Positions 27,371-35,916 of a stretch of 44,775 nucleotides of DNA are shown one piece after another. A program made the translations under genes and the position numbers. The stretch's first letter is position 1. Each line of letters opens with the position of its first letter. The stretch spans positions 1 to 44,775 of the forward strand of contig JAWXUI010000007.1 of NCBI GenBank assembly GCA_044432805.1, in the 5' to 3' direction. The DNA comes from CAYJEO01 sp044432805. GTDB taxonomy: Bacteria > Bacillota_I > Bacilli_A > RF39 > UBA660. The notes under the pieces are model-generated. The model was not told where the DNA came from and made no database searches. It saw only the letters and a program-made list of their open reading frames with translations.

Positions 27371-28234
27371 TCATATATTATCTAACCAGATTAATAATTT
27401 TTCTGGTATATTCAAATTATTATTTTTTCCTCTTCCAATTAATATTTCTTTTCTATTTTCACCATGAAAGTCACTTCCACCAGTTATTAATTTTTTTCCT
27501 TTTAAACAAATGTCAACTAAATAATCACTTTGTTCTTTTGTAAATTGCGAATAAAAGCATTCAATTGCATCTATTTTGTGATTCGCTAAAATAATGTTTA
27601 AAATATCTAAAGAATGCTTTTCATAAACAAATATGTGCGCTAAAGAGGATATTCCACCAGATTGTTTTATACCCTCTAAAACCGTATCAATTGGTGGGAA
27701 AACATCAGTCACATCGACAAATATTTCACTATTTGGGTCTGTTATAGTTCTATAAAATGAATTACCATTTAACAAATAAAAATATTTTTTATTTTGTTCA
27801 AACTTAAGTATTGAATTTTTTATGTATTCAGAAGGTCTTTTATGTTTTTTTTCGTCATAGTTTATAACAAAATCATTAGGTAGATATATTCCTTTTTCTT
27901 TATATGTTTCATATGCTTTTTTTAAAAGATATTGTTCAAATTCACTTTGAGTTAAATAATTACATTTAGCAATGAATTTTTTCATTTTTTTTATATCTAT
28001 ATTATATCCTAGTATTTCTATGATAACACCTACGCATACCGTCCTAAGTTCAACTCCTGTTACTAAATTACCATCATATAAATTTTTATCTAAATCAAAA
28101 TAAGCATCAACGCTCTCGTGATCTGTTATCGAAAAATATTTTAGTTCCATTTCGTTTGCTTTTTTTAATAAATAATTTGGTTCATATGTTCCGTCCGAAT
28201 AAATTGTATGACTATGTAAATCTATTTTGTTCAT
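27371..28234 (-). CDS. PHP-domain phosphoesterase, first copy
   Basis: The 287-residue protein opens with D-L-H-S-H-T...S-D-G, continues with S-I-T-D-H-E-S and ends with L-A-H-I-F and G-G-S-D-F-H-G, the metal-binding motifs of PHP phosphoesterases of the YciV/RNase AM type (nucleoside 3',5'-bisphosphate phosphatase or 5'-3' exonuclease). The metal ligands seem intact. A paralogue lies at 37344-38222; the two share the first ~35 and last ~70 residues best. AGGAGA precedes the ATG. It is transcribed toward ttcA, 22 bases away. Confidence 0.82.
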   Translation of the reverse strand: MNKIDLHSHTIYSDGTYEPNYLLKKANEMELKYFSITDHESVDAYFDLDKNLYDGNLVTGVELRTVCVGVIIEILGYNIDIKKMKKFIAKCNYLTQSEFEQYLLKKAYETYKEKGIYLPNDFVINYDEKKHKRPSEYIKNSILKFEQNKKYFYLLNGNSFYRTITDPNSEIFVDVTDVFPPIDTVLEGIKQSGGISSLAHIFVYEKHSLDILNIILANHKIDAIECFYSQFTKEQSDYLVDICLKGKKLITGGSDFHGENRKEILIGRGKNNNLNIPEKLLIWLDNI

Positions 28235-28309
28235 AAAACTCTCCTATTTGTATAAATTAATTATATCAAACATTTTTGTTTTATGATATAGTTTATGTGG
28301 AGGGATGAT

Positions 28310-29500
28310 ATGAAAAAAATATTTTTAATAATTGGTTGTCTTTCATTGTTTGTACTTAGTTTTTCTTTTATTTTAATTAAAAATGATTTTTTTATTGAAA
28401 CCATAGAATATACTATAGAAAAAAACACTGAAGTATACTCAGAAATTTATATACATGATTTTATTGACTTTGATTATTTAGAAATTATAAGTAAAAACGA
28501 TTTAATAGATACTTCTAATTTAGGTAAACAAGAAATTGTTATTGAATATATTGATTTAGATAATATTAAAAATTATTTGACAATTTATTTGGAAATTATC
28601 GATTCAACTAATCCCTTAATTAGTAGTAGTTCTTCTTATACTGTATTACAAAATAGTGAGTTAACTTTATTAGATTCAATTCTATGTGGGGATAATTATG
28701 ATGCTTTCTTAAGTTGTGAAATTATTGGTGATTATGATACGTCAGTAATTGATAGTTATCCACTTTCTTTTTACGCTGTGGATAGTAGCGGTAATGAAAC
28801 AACAAAAAATTTCACACTCAATGTTGTTGAAAAGACAAATAGTAGTTCTTCTGAAGTTACCGGTGTTTTAATTGATGATTTTATTGATTTATATAAGACA
28901 GATAACACTAAAATAGGAATTGATGTTTCTGTTTGGCAGGGAGAAATTGATTTTTCTAAAGTAAAAGAAGCTGGAGTTGAGTTTGTTATCTTTAGAATTG
29001 GTTATGGTCATAATTATAACGGAGATATTATTTTAGATTCAACATTTGAATACAATTTAAAGAACGCTAAAGAGGCTGGCCTTGAGGTTGGGATTTATTT
29101 CTTTTCTTATTCTATCACATCAAAAAGTGCTATAGAACAAGCAAGTTGGGTAATTGAACAACTTGATGGGGTTGAACTTGATTTGCCAATTGTTTATGAT
29201 TGGGAAACTTGGAGTGGATTTAATAATTATGAAATGAGTTTTTATAACTTAAATCAAATGGCATCTTCTTTTTTAGAAGAAATTATTGATAATGGTTATG
29301 ATGCTATGTTGTATTCGAGCGCATATTATTTAAATAATATATGGGATATTGATTATCCAACTTGGCTTGCACATTATACGAGTGAGACTGATTATGATGG
29401 TCAATACTATATTTGGCAACAAACAGATAAAGGAATAGTAGATGGGATAGATGCATTTGTAGATTTAAATGTATTATATGTAGGGAATGTTTATGAATAG
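28310..29500 (+). CDS. Secreted, membrane-anchored GH25 lysozyme with Ig-like N-terminal domain
   Basis: The 396-residue product has an N-terminal helix (~4-24) acting as signal or anchor, a cell-surface Ig-like region (~80-175, with the D-S-S-G-N-E-T ending common in bacterial surface repeats), a Ser-rich linker, and a GH25 muramidase domain from ~201 to the end. The latter begins with K-I-G-I-D-V-S-V-W-Q-G and has the catalytic pair in Y-D-W-E-T-W (D297, E299). GH25 enzymes cut the MurNAc-GlcNAc link of peptidoglycan. The ATG at 28310 follows GGAGGG by five bases. The 3' end overlaps the YibE/F gene, so both are probably one unit and may act together at the envelope. Confidence 0.87.
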   Translation: MKKIFLIIGCLSLFVLSFSFILIKNDFFIETIEYTIEKNTEVYSEIYIHDFIDFDYLEIISKNDLIDTSNLGKQEIVIEYIDLDNIKNYLTIYLEIIDSTNPLISSSSSYTVLQNSELTLLDSILCGDNYDAFLSCEIIGDYDTSVIDSYPLSFYAVDSSGNETTKNFTLNVVEKTNSSSSEVTGVLIDDFIDLYKTDNTKIGIDVSVWQGEIDFSKVKEAGVEFVIFRIGYGHNYNGDIILDSTFEYNLKNAKEAGLEVGIYFFSYSITSKSAIEQASWVIEQLDGVELDLPIVYDWETWSGFNNYEMSFYNLNQMASSFLEEIIDNGYDAMLYSSAYYLNNIWDIDYPTWLAHYTSETDYDGQYYIWQQTDKGIVDGIDAFVDLNVLYVGNVYE

Positions 29501-30581
29501 ATATAAAGAAATATTAATTATTAGTGTTGTTTCGTTTTTTATTATTTTTTTGAGTAGTCATTTTTTTGATTATGCTAGTTTTAATAATACTGAGATAGCT
29601 GAAACTGCTAAAGTTATTGAAATTACTAGTGTTGAAGAAAGTGATTATGGTTCGACTATTGTTTTTGATGCTAAATTAACTTCAGGTGATATGAAAAATG
29701 AAATTGTAAGCGTTACTCAACAAATCGATAGTTACTATGGATATAATTCTAAGGAAGTTATCGAAGATGATAAAATTATAATTACCAGTTATGATAACGA
29801 AACGTTTGCGTATGTTTGTCATAATAGAATTGGTACAATTGTATTTTTACTTTTTATATTTATTGCCTTAATATTTGCAATTGCAAAGTTTAAAGGAATT
29901 CCTACTTTGTTATCTTTAGTTATTACTATTTGTACAATATTTTTTGTTTATATTGCAGGTATATTAAATGGTTTTAATGTTTATTTACTAACAATTTTAG
30001 TTATTACCTTTATTATCTTAACTAATTTAACTTTACTAAATGGATTTAATAAAAAGACTTTGGGTGCGATTGTTGGTAATATTTTAGGAATTACTATTGC
30101 CGGTATTGTAGCTATAATATTTAACCATTTATTTAGATTAACGGGTATTTTAGACCAAGATTATATATATTTAACGCTTTTAGAGGGTGTTTCGATAGAT
30201 TTGGTTGGAATAATTTGGGGCGGATTATTAATTGCTGCTTTGGGCGCTATAATGGATGTATCAATGTCTTTGTCTTCTTCTTTATATGAATTATCTAAAG
30301 AAAAAGACGCAACTTTCAAAAAGTTAGTAACTTCTGGAATGACTATCGGTCGTGATATAATTGGAACAATGATCAATACTTTAATATTAGCTTATGTTGG
30401 AAGTTCTTTAGCTATTATTTTATTATTTACTGCGTACAGTAAAAATATATTGATAATATTTAATTTAGAAATGATTATAGTTGAAATTACTCAATCAGTC
30501 GTTGGTAGTATAGGAATTTTATTAAGTGTTCCTGCAACTGTTATATTCTGTGCTTATCTATATACAAAAAAAGATGTTTAA
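29493..30581 (+). CDS. YibE/F family multi-pass membrane protein
   Basis: The 362-residue protein has an N-terminal helix, an outer domain (~25-110) and about seven further helices. Phrases such as K-G-I-P-T-L-L-S-L near residue 130, G-A-I-M-D-V-S-M-S-L near 250 and a long R-D-I-I-G-T-M-I-N-T-L-I-L-A-Y helix are typical of the YibE/F family, whose biochemical role is not established. The start at 29493 has AGGG seven bases before it; an alternative ATG lies six bases upstream. It overlaps the GH25 gene by eight bases. Confidence 0.83.
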   Translation: MNRYKEILIISVVSFFIIFLSSHFFDYASFNNTEIAETAKVIEITSVEESDYGSTIVFDAKLTSGDMKNEIVSVTQQIDSYYGYNSKEVIEDDKIIITSYDNETFAYVCHNRIGTIVFLLFIFIALIFAIAKFKGIPTLLSLVITICTIFFVYIAGILNGFNVYLLTILVITFIILTNLTLLNGFNKKTLGAIVGNILGITIAGIVAIIFNHLFRLTGILDQDYIYLTLLEGVSIDLVGIIWGGLLIAALGAIMDVSMSLSSSLYELSKEKDATFKKLVTSGMTIGRDIIGTMINTLILAYVGSSLAIILLFTAYSKNILIIFNLEMIIVEITQSVVGSIGILLSVPATVIFCAYLYTKKDV

Positions 30582-30590
30582 CATCTTTTT
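30566..30590. terminator. Bidirectional terminator between YibE/F and the 126-aa protein gene
   Basis: AAAAAGATG and CATCTTTTT arms (about 30568-30576 and 30582-30590) form a hairpin over the YibE/F stop codon with T runs on both strands. Confidence 0.7.
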
Positions 30591-30969
30591 ATTTTTTATA
30601 ACTAACTAGATATCCAATTGTCGCGGCTACAAAATCTCTTAATTGCGTTACTGAAGCTATTGAAGAAACATTTAATTGAGCAAAATTTCTTATATACAAT
30701 AATAACACAAGTGAAATAATTCCAATTGATGCTACTACATATAGTTTAGTTTCGGTAAAAATAGGTTTATTTTCATCTTTTTTTGAATTACCTAAAAAGT
30801 ACCCGAATATACTTGCTGCTGATGTTCTTATTACAATGTCAATTTCGCTTGATTGTTCTAAAGCAAGTTCGTTAAATACTACATTAAAAATAATTTGTAA
30901 AAATAACAACAATAAGAAAATTAATAAAAATTTTTCTGCAATGGATAAATCTAGTTTTAATTTTTTCAT
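30589..30969 (-). CDS. Small membrane protein (126 aa), unknown
   Basis: Two or three hydrophobic helices (~13-35, a shorter one near 45-60 and ~75-95) are separated by a charged loop with K-K-D-E-N-K. The R-T-S-A-A-S-I-F-G-Y-F-L-G phrase could be a further amphipathic or membrane segment. I do not recognise the family; a holin-like role is conceivable but unsupported. The start at 30969 has only a weak GGTG site; four more residues are possible upstream. Confidence 0.6.
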   Translation of the reverse strand: MKKLKLDLSIAEKFLLIFLLLLFLQIIFNVVFNELALEQSSEIDIVIRTSAASIFGYFLGNSKKDENKPIFTETKLYVVASIGIISLVLLLYIRNFAQLNVSSIASVTQLRDFVAATIGYLVSYKK

Positions 30970-31024
30970 ATATAACACCATTATATGATATTAATAGATT
31001 AAAAGTTTGTATAATCAAAATTAA

Positions 31025-31696
31025 TTATTTAAAATGAATAAAATATATAATTGACATTATCATGATTAAAATAATAAAGAAGCATAGCACTATTATCCCA
31101 ACATAAGACTTTTTAGATTCAATTTCCTCATCATCTTGAAAATCTTCTTTTGATAAATTAAGACCTTTTGTAAAAAATGATTTATCTAAATCTCTTGTAG
31201 CTTCTTTTATAGCATTTTTATTTATTTGCGATGTCTTAATAATATCCGAAAACATATCATTAACTAAGTCATCATTAGACATTATAGATAATTTTGGTTC
31301 ATCTTCTAATTGAGTTTGTTTAAAACGTTCTTTATTTTTTTGTCTTAGTTCTTCAATATTTATGCTTTGAAACTTTTGTTTTTCCTCTACTTGTGGTCTT
31401 TTTTCTTTTGCTTCTTCCATAAGTTCTTTCAAATCATAATTTTTTAGTATCTCTTTCTGCTCTATTTCTACTGTTTCTACTGTTTCTGCTATTTTTGTCT
31501 TCTTATATTCTTCTCTTGTTAATATTAAAGATTTGATTTTTTCTAAGTCAACTTCTTCTTTATTTGGAACTTTAATAATTCCTTCAACAGTATTATATTC
31601 TTTTATATTAATAACTTTTTCGCTTTCGCTTTGTTGTTTATTTAAACGACTTCCGACACTACTAGTTTCAACATATCTTTCCATTCTGCTCTTCAT
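31025..31696 (-). CDS. Tail-anchored charged protein (223 aa), unknown
   Basis: About 195 residues of Lys/Glu-rich, probably helical and partly disordered sequence are followed by one hydrophobic helix (~198-220) that ends in I-H-F-K. With no N-terminal signal, this is a tail-anchored topology with the bulk in the cytoplasm. No catalytic motif is visible and I know no family match. TAGGAG is eight bases before the ATG. It is divergent from the ferredoxin gene. Confidence 0.65.
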   Translation of the reverse strand: MKSRMERYVETSSVGSRLNKQQSESEKVINIKEYNTVEGIIKVPNKEEVDLEKIKSLILTREEYKKTKIAETVETVEIEQKEILKNYDLKELMEEAKEKRPQVEEKQKFQSINIEELRQKNKERFKQTQLEDEPKLSIMSNDDLVNDMFSDIIKTSQINKNAIKEATRDLDKSFFTKGLNLSKEDFQDDEEIESKKSYVGIIVLCFFIILIMIMSIIYFIHFK

Positions 31697-31755
31697 ACAT
31701 GCAACTCCTACTATATTAAGTTTATCATATATATGCTTTTTTTTAAATATCTAAC

Positions 31756-31784
31756 TTGATTTTTTCTTCTTTTTTATATATACT
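31756..31784 (+). promoter_or_regulatory. Promoter of the ferredoxin gene
   Basis: TTGATT (31756-31761) and TATACT (31779-31784) are 17 bases apart, and GGAGG at 31791-31795 leads to the ATG at 31802. The predicted leader is very short, about 11 bases. Confidence 0.65.
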
Positions 31785-31801
31785 TTTAGTGGAGGAAATT
31801 T

Positions 31802-31987
31802 ATGGAAAATATAAATGTAAACAAAGGTGCTTGTATAAGTTGTGGTGCTTGCCAAAGTATTGCACCTGATACTTTTGAATTAAACGAAGACGGTGTTGCT
31901 GAAGCAAAAAATCAAACTATTACAGAAGATGCTATTGAAGCAAAAAATTGTTGTCCAACGTCTGCAATTGAAATAAACGAAAATTAA
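31802..31987 (+). CDS. Single-cluster [4Fe-4S] ferredoxin
   Basis: The 61-residue protein has C11-x-x-C14-x-x-C17 and a second site C51-P, the four ligands expected for one [4Fe-4S] cluster; C50 is an extra neighbouring Cys. The spacing and the A-P-D-T-F-E-L-N-E-D-G-V-A middle fit the Bacillus/thermophile-type single-cluster ferredoxins. It is a soluble electron carrier; its partner cannot be told from here. It is a single-gene unit with its own promoter and terminator. Confidence 0.9.
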   Translation: MENINVNKGACISCGACQSIAPDTFELNEDGVAEAKNQTITEDAIEAKNCCPTSAIEINEN

Positions 31988-32009
31988 AAAGAAGAGAAAT
32001 CTTCTTTTT
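31986..32009. terminator. Bidirectional terminator between ferredoxin and yvcK
   Basis: A perfect 10-bp stem (31986-31995 with 32000-32009) with a GAAA tetraloop has A and T runs that serve both converging genes; it overlaps the ferredoxin stop and the end of yvcK. Confidence 0.8.
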
Positions 32010-32952
32010 AAATTATATTTGTAAATATATGAACTGCTAGTTTCATTGTATTGTGTCTAATAGTTTTATCTTTTATAATTACTAAATTATCACTTATTAT
32101 ATTTTTAACTAATTTTTTTGTTTCTTGTTTATCATAAATAACAAGTTTTTTTTGTTCTAAAGTTTCATATTTTGAAACTATTTTTTTATTTATTTTTCCA
32201 TCATTTATGATGATAGTATCAAGGTATCTTGGTTTTATTTCTTGATTAATTACTTTAACGTGGTCGCTTACTTTAAAATCTTGTGTTTCACCTGGCTGCG
32301 TCATCATATTGCAACAATAAATTAATTTTGCATTTGATTCATTGATTGCTTTTTTTATACTCTTAGAAATTAGATTTGGTAATAAAGACGTATACAGACT
32401 ACCCATACTAAAAACAATTGCATCTGCATTTAATATTTTTTCTATTACTAATTTATTTATTTTTGGTTCTTTTTTATAGAATACATTGTTTATTTTTAAT
32501 GGTGAAGACGTAATTTTGTGTTCACCTTTTATTATACTATTATCTTCCATAATTGCTGACAATTCAACAAAATCATCAGATAGTGGAAGTACTGTTCCTT
32601 TTAAATTTAAAATTGTTCCCAAAGACTCAATTCCTTTTGACATATTATCACTTATATCAAATAATCCAGTTAATAATAAATTACCCATTGCATGACCTTC
32701 TAGTGAACTTTCTTTATCAAATCTATAGGATAATAATTTTTCTACTAGCGGTTCGACTTCGGAAAGTGAAATTATTACTTTTCTCAAGTCACCAACTGCT
32801 GGAGTTTTAAATTCTTTTCTTAACTTACCAGTGCTGCTTCCATCGTCACAGACCGATACAACTGCTGTTATATCTAATGGAAATTTCTTTAATCCACTTA
32901 GTAAACATGATAATCCGGTCCCACCACCTAAAACAACAACTTTTTTATTCAT
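32008..32952 (-). CDS. yvcK: YvcK family protein (CofD-related, UPF0052)
   Basis: The 314-residue protein starts with V-V-V-L-G-G-G-T-G-L-S (G9-G13 phosphate-binding loop) and has S-V-C-D-D-G-S-S-T-G-K-L-R, G-D-L-R-K and E-G-H-A-M-G-N-L-L-L, all diagnostic for YvcK. In B. subtilis it is needed for growth on gluconeogenic carbon sources and for cell shape, and it binds UDP-sugars. It usually sits between rapZ and whiA; here neither is next to it and it follows rluB by eight bases instead, an altered context. Confidence 0.9.
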   Translation of the reverse strand: MNKKVVVLGGGTGLSCLLSGLKKFPLDITAVVSVCDDGSSTGKLRKEFKTPAVGDLRKVIISLSEVEPLVEKLLSYRFDKESSLEGHAMGNLLLTGLFDISDNMSKGIESLGTILNLKGTVLPLSDDFVELSAIMEDNSIIKGEHKITSSPLKINNVFYKKEPKINKLVIEKILNADAIVFSMGSLYTSLLPNLISKSIKKAINESNAKLIYCCNMMTQPGETQDFKVSDHVKVINQEIKPRYLDTIIINDGKINKKIVSKYETLEQKKLVIYDKQETKKLVKNIISDNLVIIKDKTIRHNTMKLAVHIFTNII

Positions 32953-32960
32953 AAGATCTC

Positions 32961-33683
32961 CTATATATTTATTTTCGCTTCGTTATAAAGTTGCTTTACT
33001 TCTTTAGATGTTAAATATCTATATTCCCCACTTTTTAAATCCATCACATTTAAAAATGAATATTCTTCTCGTTTTAACTTTTCAACTGAATAACCAACAG
33101 CTTCAAACATTTTTTTAACTTGATGATTTCTTCCTTCGTGAATTTCTAATTCAATCAATGAAACATTATTCTTTTTATCAAGTTTCTTTATTTTTAATTT
33201 AGCTGGCGCTGTTTGTTTTCCTTCTATTATTACTCCACGTTCTAAAGTTTTTAATTCGTGAGTTTTAATAATCCCTTCTATTTTAGCAATATATATTTTT
33301 TTTACTTCACTTTTTGGATGCATTAATAAATTTGCTAATTCTCCATCATTTGTCAACAATAAAGCTCCTGTAGTGTCGTAGTCTAATCTACCTACAGGAT
33401 ATAATCTTTTTTGTGTTTTTATTAAATCAATGACTGTTTTTCTATCAAATTCATCTTTTGTAGAAGTTATTACACCTCTTGGCTTATTAAGTAAAACATA
33501 TTCTTTTTCTTCAAATATTATTTGTTTTCCTTTTATCATTACTTCGTCATTACCATTAACTTTTGTTCCAAGTTTAGTTATAATTTTCCCGTTTACTCTT
33601 ACATTTCCATTTAATATTTCTTCTTCTGCTTTTCTTCTTGAGCAGTATCCACTGTTTGCTATTACTTTTTGTAATCTTTCCAT
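32961..33683 (-). CDS. rluB: 23S rRNA pseudouridine synthase RluB
   Basis: At 240 residues this matches RluB/RsuA-type synthases: an S4 RNA-binding domain (1-~60), the catalytic loop Y-P-V-G-R-L-D-Y-D-T-T-G with D101, and the closing E-I-H-E-G-R-N-H-Q-V-K-K-M-F motif. RluB makes a pseudouridine in helix 80-93 region of 23S rRNA. It lies downstream of spmB, the same neighbour as in B. subtilis, which favours RluB over other members. AGGTGA is in front of the ATG. Confidence 0.9.
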   Translation of the reverse strand: MERLQKVIANSGYCSRRKAEEEILNGNVRVNGKIITKLGTKVNGNDEVMIKGKQIIFEEKEYVLLNKPRGVITSTKDEFDRKTVIDLIKTQKRLYPVGRLDYDTTGALLLTNDGELANLLMHPKSEVKKIYIAKIEGIIKTHELKTLERGVIIEGKQTAPAKLKIKKLDKKNNVSLIELEIHEGRNHQVKKMFEAVGYSVEKLKREEYSFLNVMDLKSGEYRYLTSKEVKQLYNEAKINI

Positions 33684-33729
33684 AAAATCACCTGGACTTA
33701 ATTATATATTAAATAGTTTAAAATAGCAA

Positions 33730-34233
33730 CTAAAATAATATGTTACAAATTAGTATACTACTTATTATTCCTATTAAATCCGCTAAGAGTCCTGCATACA
33801 GTGAATATTTTATTTTTTTTATTCCTATACTACCAAAATATAGTGTTAATACGTAAAAAGTGGTATCTGTTGAACTTTGTATAACACTTGCTAATTTTCC
33901 AATAAAACTATCTGGTCCAAGATTTTCATAAATACTATTAAGTATCGCTAGTGAAGCTGTTCCTGATATTGGCTTTATAATTATCATAGAAATTATTTCA
34001 CTGTTGATTGTATTACTAAAAAGACTAAATATATAATTTAATAATCCACTATTAATAAATATATTCACTCCAAAAATCATCGCTAATAAATTTGGGAATA
34101 TAGTTAATATCATTTTAAAGGATTCCATGCTTCCTTCTACAAAGGAGTCATAAATATCCACTTTTTTAATTACACCATGAATAATTATAAATAAAACGAA
34201 TAGCGGTATAATATAATTTGTAATATTATTCAT
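33730..34233 (-). CDS. spmB: Spore maturation protein SpmB
   Basis: The 167-residue, four- to five-helix membrane protein has the SpmB phrases I-I-K-P-I-S-G-T-A-S-L-A-I-L near residue 88 and S-S-T-D-T-T-F-Y-V-L near 127, and F-V-E-G near 32, from the nucleoside-recognition (Gate) domain. In B. subtilis SpmA and SpmB act with DacB in dehydrating the spore core. It overlaps spmA by eight bases, matching the conserved dacB-spmA-spmB order. Confidence 0.92.
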   Translation of the reverse strand: MNNITNYIIPLFVLFIIIHGVIKKVDIYDSFVEGSMESFKMILTIFPNLLAMIFGVNIFINSGLLNYIFSLFSNTINSEIISMIIIKPISGTASLAILNSIYENLGPDSFIGKLASVIQSSTDTTFYVLTLYFGSIGIKKIKYSLYAGLLADLIGIISSILICNILF

Positions 34234-34804
34234 AAATTTTATATAAAATCCTATCTATTAATATAGCAAAAAATAATGATGTAATCGTTACTAAAATGGA
34301 TGCAAAAATTGTTTGAGATGGATTTATGCTTCCATAATTCATTCTTAACGCTATTACAGTAGTTGGTATTAATGTTACGCCTGCTGTGTTTATAACGAGA
34401 AATGTTATCATTGATCTACTTGCTTCATTTTTTTTGTTATTTATAGTTTGAAGTGATTGCATTGCTTTTAATCCAAACGGTGTTGCTGCACTTCCTAATC
34501 CTAAGGCGTTTACTACTATGTTAGATGATATCAAGGATAAGCTTTCATGATTTTTTGGAATATCTGGGAAAATATGTTTTAATAACGGGCTTAATTTTTT
34601 TGATAAATAATTTAATAGTCCTGAATTTGATGCTATTTGCATGATTCCTAACCATAATGCTATAACTGGAAATATTTGAAAAATTAAATCTAAGGTGTTT
34701 TTTGATGAAAATAAAATTGTTTCGTTTATTTCGTTTATATTACCACTTAGTAATGAAAATAAGATTCCACTTATTATAAAAAAACTCCACACTTTATTAA
34801 TCAT
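34226..34804 (-). CDS. spmA: Spore maturation protein SpmA
   Basis: The 192-residue membrane protein shows the SpmA/Gate-domain motifs N-A-L-G-L-G-S-A-A-T-P-F-G-L-K-A-M near residues 99-115 and F-L-V-I-N-T-A-G-V-T-L-I-P-T near 136-149. It overlaps the dacB end and the spmB start by eight bases each, so the three are translationally coupled. Found in spore formers, its role is late core dehydration; homologues also exist in some non-sporulating lineages. Confidence 0.92.
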   Translation of the reverse strand: MINKVWSFFIISGILFSLLSGNINEINETILFSSKNTLDLIFQIFPVIALWLGIMQIASNSGLLNYLSKKLSPLLKHIFPDIPKNHESLSLISSNIVVNALGLGSAATPFGLKAMQSLQTINNKKNEASRSMITFLVINTAGVTLIPTTVIALRMNYGSINPSQTIFASILVTITSLFFAILIDRILYKIYE

Positions 34805-35870
34805 TAAAAATCCAATTTAGTATTTTTTTTAAAAGACTAATATTTTCTTCTTCTTTTTTTGTAATATAAACCTTTGTTGAATATATTTCTTTATCCCCCA
34901 ATAATACCGTTAATGTTCCTATTTCATCATTATTTTCATATGTTCTTAATTTATTTAAATTAAATTTAATTATTACGTTATTTTTTTCACTTTCCAATAG
35001 TAAATAATTAAAATTTTCATTTATATAAAAATTATATCCGGTATAATAATTTTCATTTAATATATCAATATTTCCTTCTTTTAATATTTCGTAATTTGTT
35101 AGTGTTTCAAATGCTTCTTCAAATAAATTTTGATGGTCTTCGAAGTCATTGCCATCGTTTAGCGTTACTGCGACTAAATTTATATTATTGTTAGAAGCTG
35201 TTGTTACTAACGTTCTTTTAGCAATTTCTGTATATCCTGTTTTTCCTCCTGTACAAAAATCATATGAATCTAATAATCTGTTTTTATTATCCCAATAATA
35301 ACTATTTAAATTTGTAGTTACTTCATAATAACTTGTGGATGTTATTTGTTTATATTGTTCATTTTTCATTGCATAACTTGTTAATAATGCCATATCATAG
35401 GATGTTGAATAATTCGCTTTTTCTTCATCTAGTCCACTTGGATTATTAAATGTTGAATTAGTCATATTTAATTCTTTGGCTTTTTCATTCATTAAAATTA
35501 CAAATTCTTCTACAGTTCCTCCTACATAATTTGCAATCGCTAATGCTGCATCATTTCCACTTCTTAACATTAGTCCAATTACTAAATCTTTTAATGTTAT
35601 TTCTTCTGTTTGTTTTAAATATATTGATGATCCATATGCCGTATTTATTTCATCTCCAATTGTTACCGTTTCTTCTAATTTTCCCGATTCAATAGCTAAT
35701 ATGGCAGTCATTATTTTTGATATACTTGCGACACTTCTTATTTCGTGTATATTGTTTGAATATATTATTTTGTTATTATCCATATCCATCAATATTGCTG
35801 ATGTGGCACTTGTTTCATAAGCCAAAATAGTGTTTGGTATTAGCAATAGTAAAATAAGTAATATTTTCAT
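34797..35870 (-). CDS. dacB: D-alanyl-D-alanine carboxypeptidase, sporulation type (DacB-like)
   Basis: The 357-residue secreted protein begins with a signal peptide (1-~17) and has the penicillin-binding motifs S49-I-S-K52 (SxxK), S104-G-N106 and K210-T-G212. It removes the terminal D-Ala of peptidoglycan stem peptides, lowering cross-linking, in spores the cortex. DacF or DacA is possible by sequence, but the following spmA-spmB make DacB the best reading. AGGTGA precedes the ATG. A terminator lies just upstream of the start, so the cluster has its own promoter. Confidence 0.88.
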   Translation of the reverse strand: MKILLILLLLIPNTILAYETSATSAILMDMDNNKIIYSNNIHEIRSVASISKIMTAILAIESGKLEETVTIGDEINTAYGSSIYLKQTEEITLKDLVIGLMLRSGNDAALAIANYVGGTVEEFVILMNEKAKELNMTNSTFNNPSGLDEEKANYSTSYDMALLTSYAMKNEQYKQITSTSYYEVTTNLNSYYWDNKNRLLDSYDFCTGGKTGYTEIAKRTLVTTASNNNINLVAVTLNDGNDFEDHQNLFEEAFETLTNYEILKEGNIDILNENYYTGYNFYINENFNYLLLESEKNNVIIKFNLNKLRTYENNDEIGTLTVLLGDKEIYSTKVYITKKEEENISLLKKILNWIFND

Positions 35871-35892
35871 TTCATCACCTATTTAATAGTAT

Positions 35893-35916
35893 GAAAAAAA
35901 GACTAAAATAGTCTTT
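35893..35916 (-). terminator. Terminator of the lipoprotein gene
   Basis: AAAGACTA and TAGTCTTT arms (35898-35905 and 35909-35916) form a hairpin with a T run on the minus strand. It overlaps the lipoprotein stop codon and isolates it from dacB. Confidence 0.75.

Noticed and set aside
30589..30969. Phage holin
   Set aside because: Hydrophobic hairpins and charged ends are suggestive, but no phage gene is close and no holin motif is visible.
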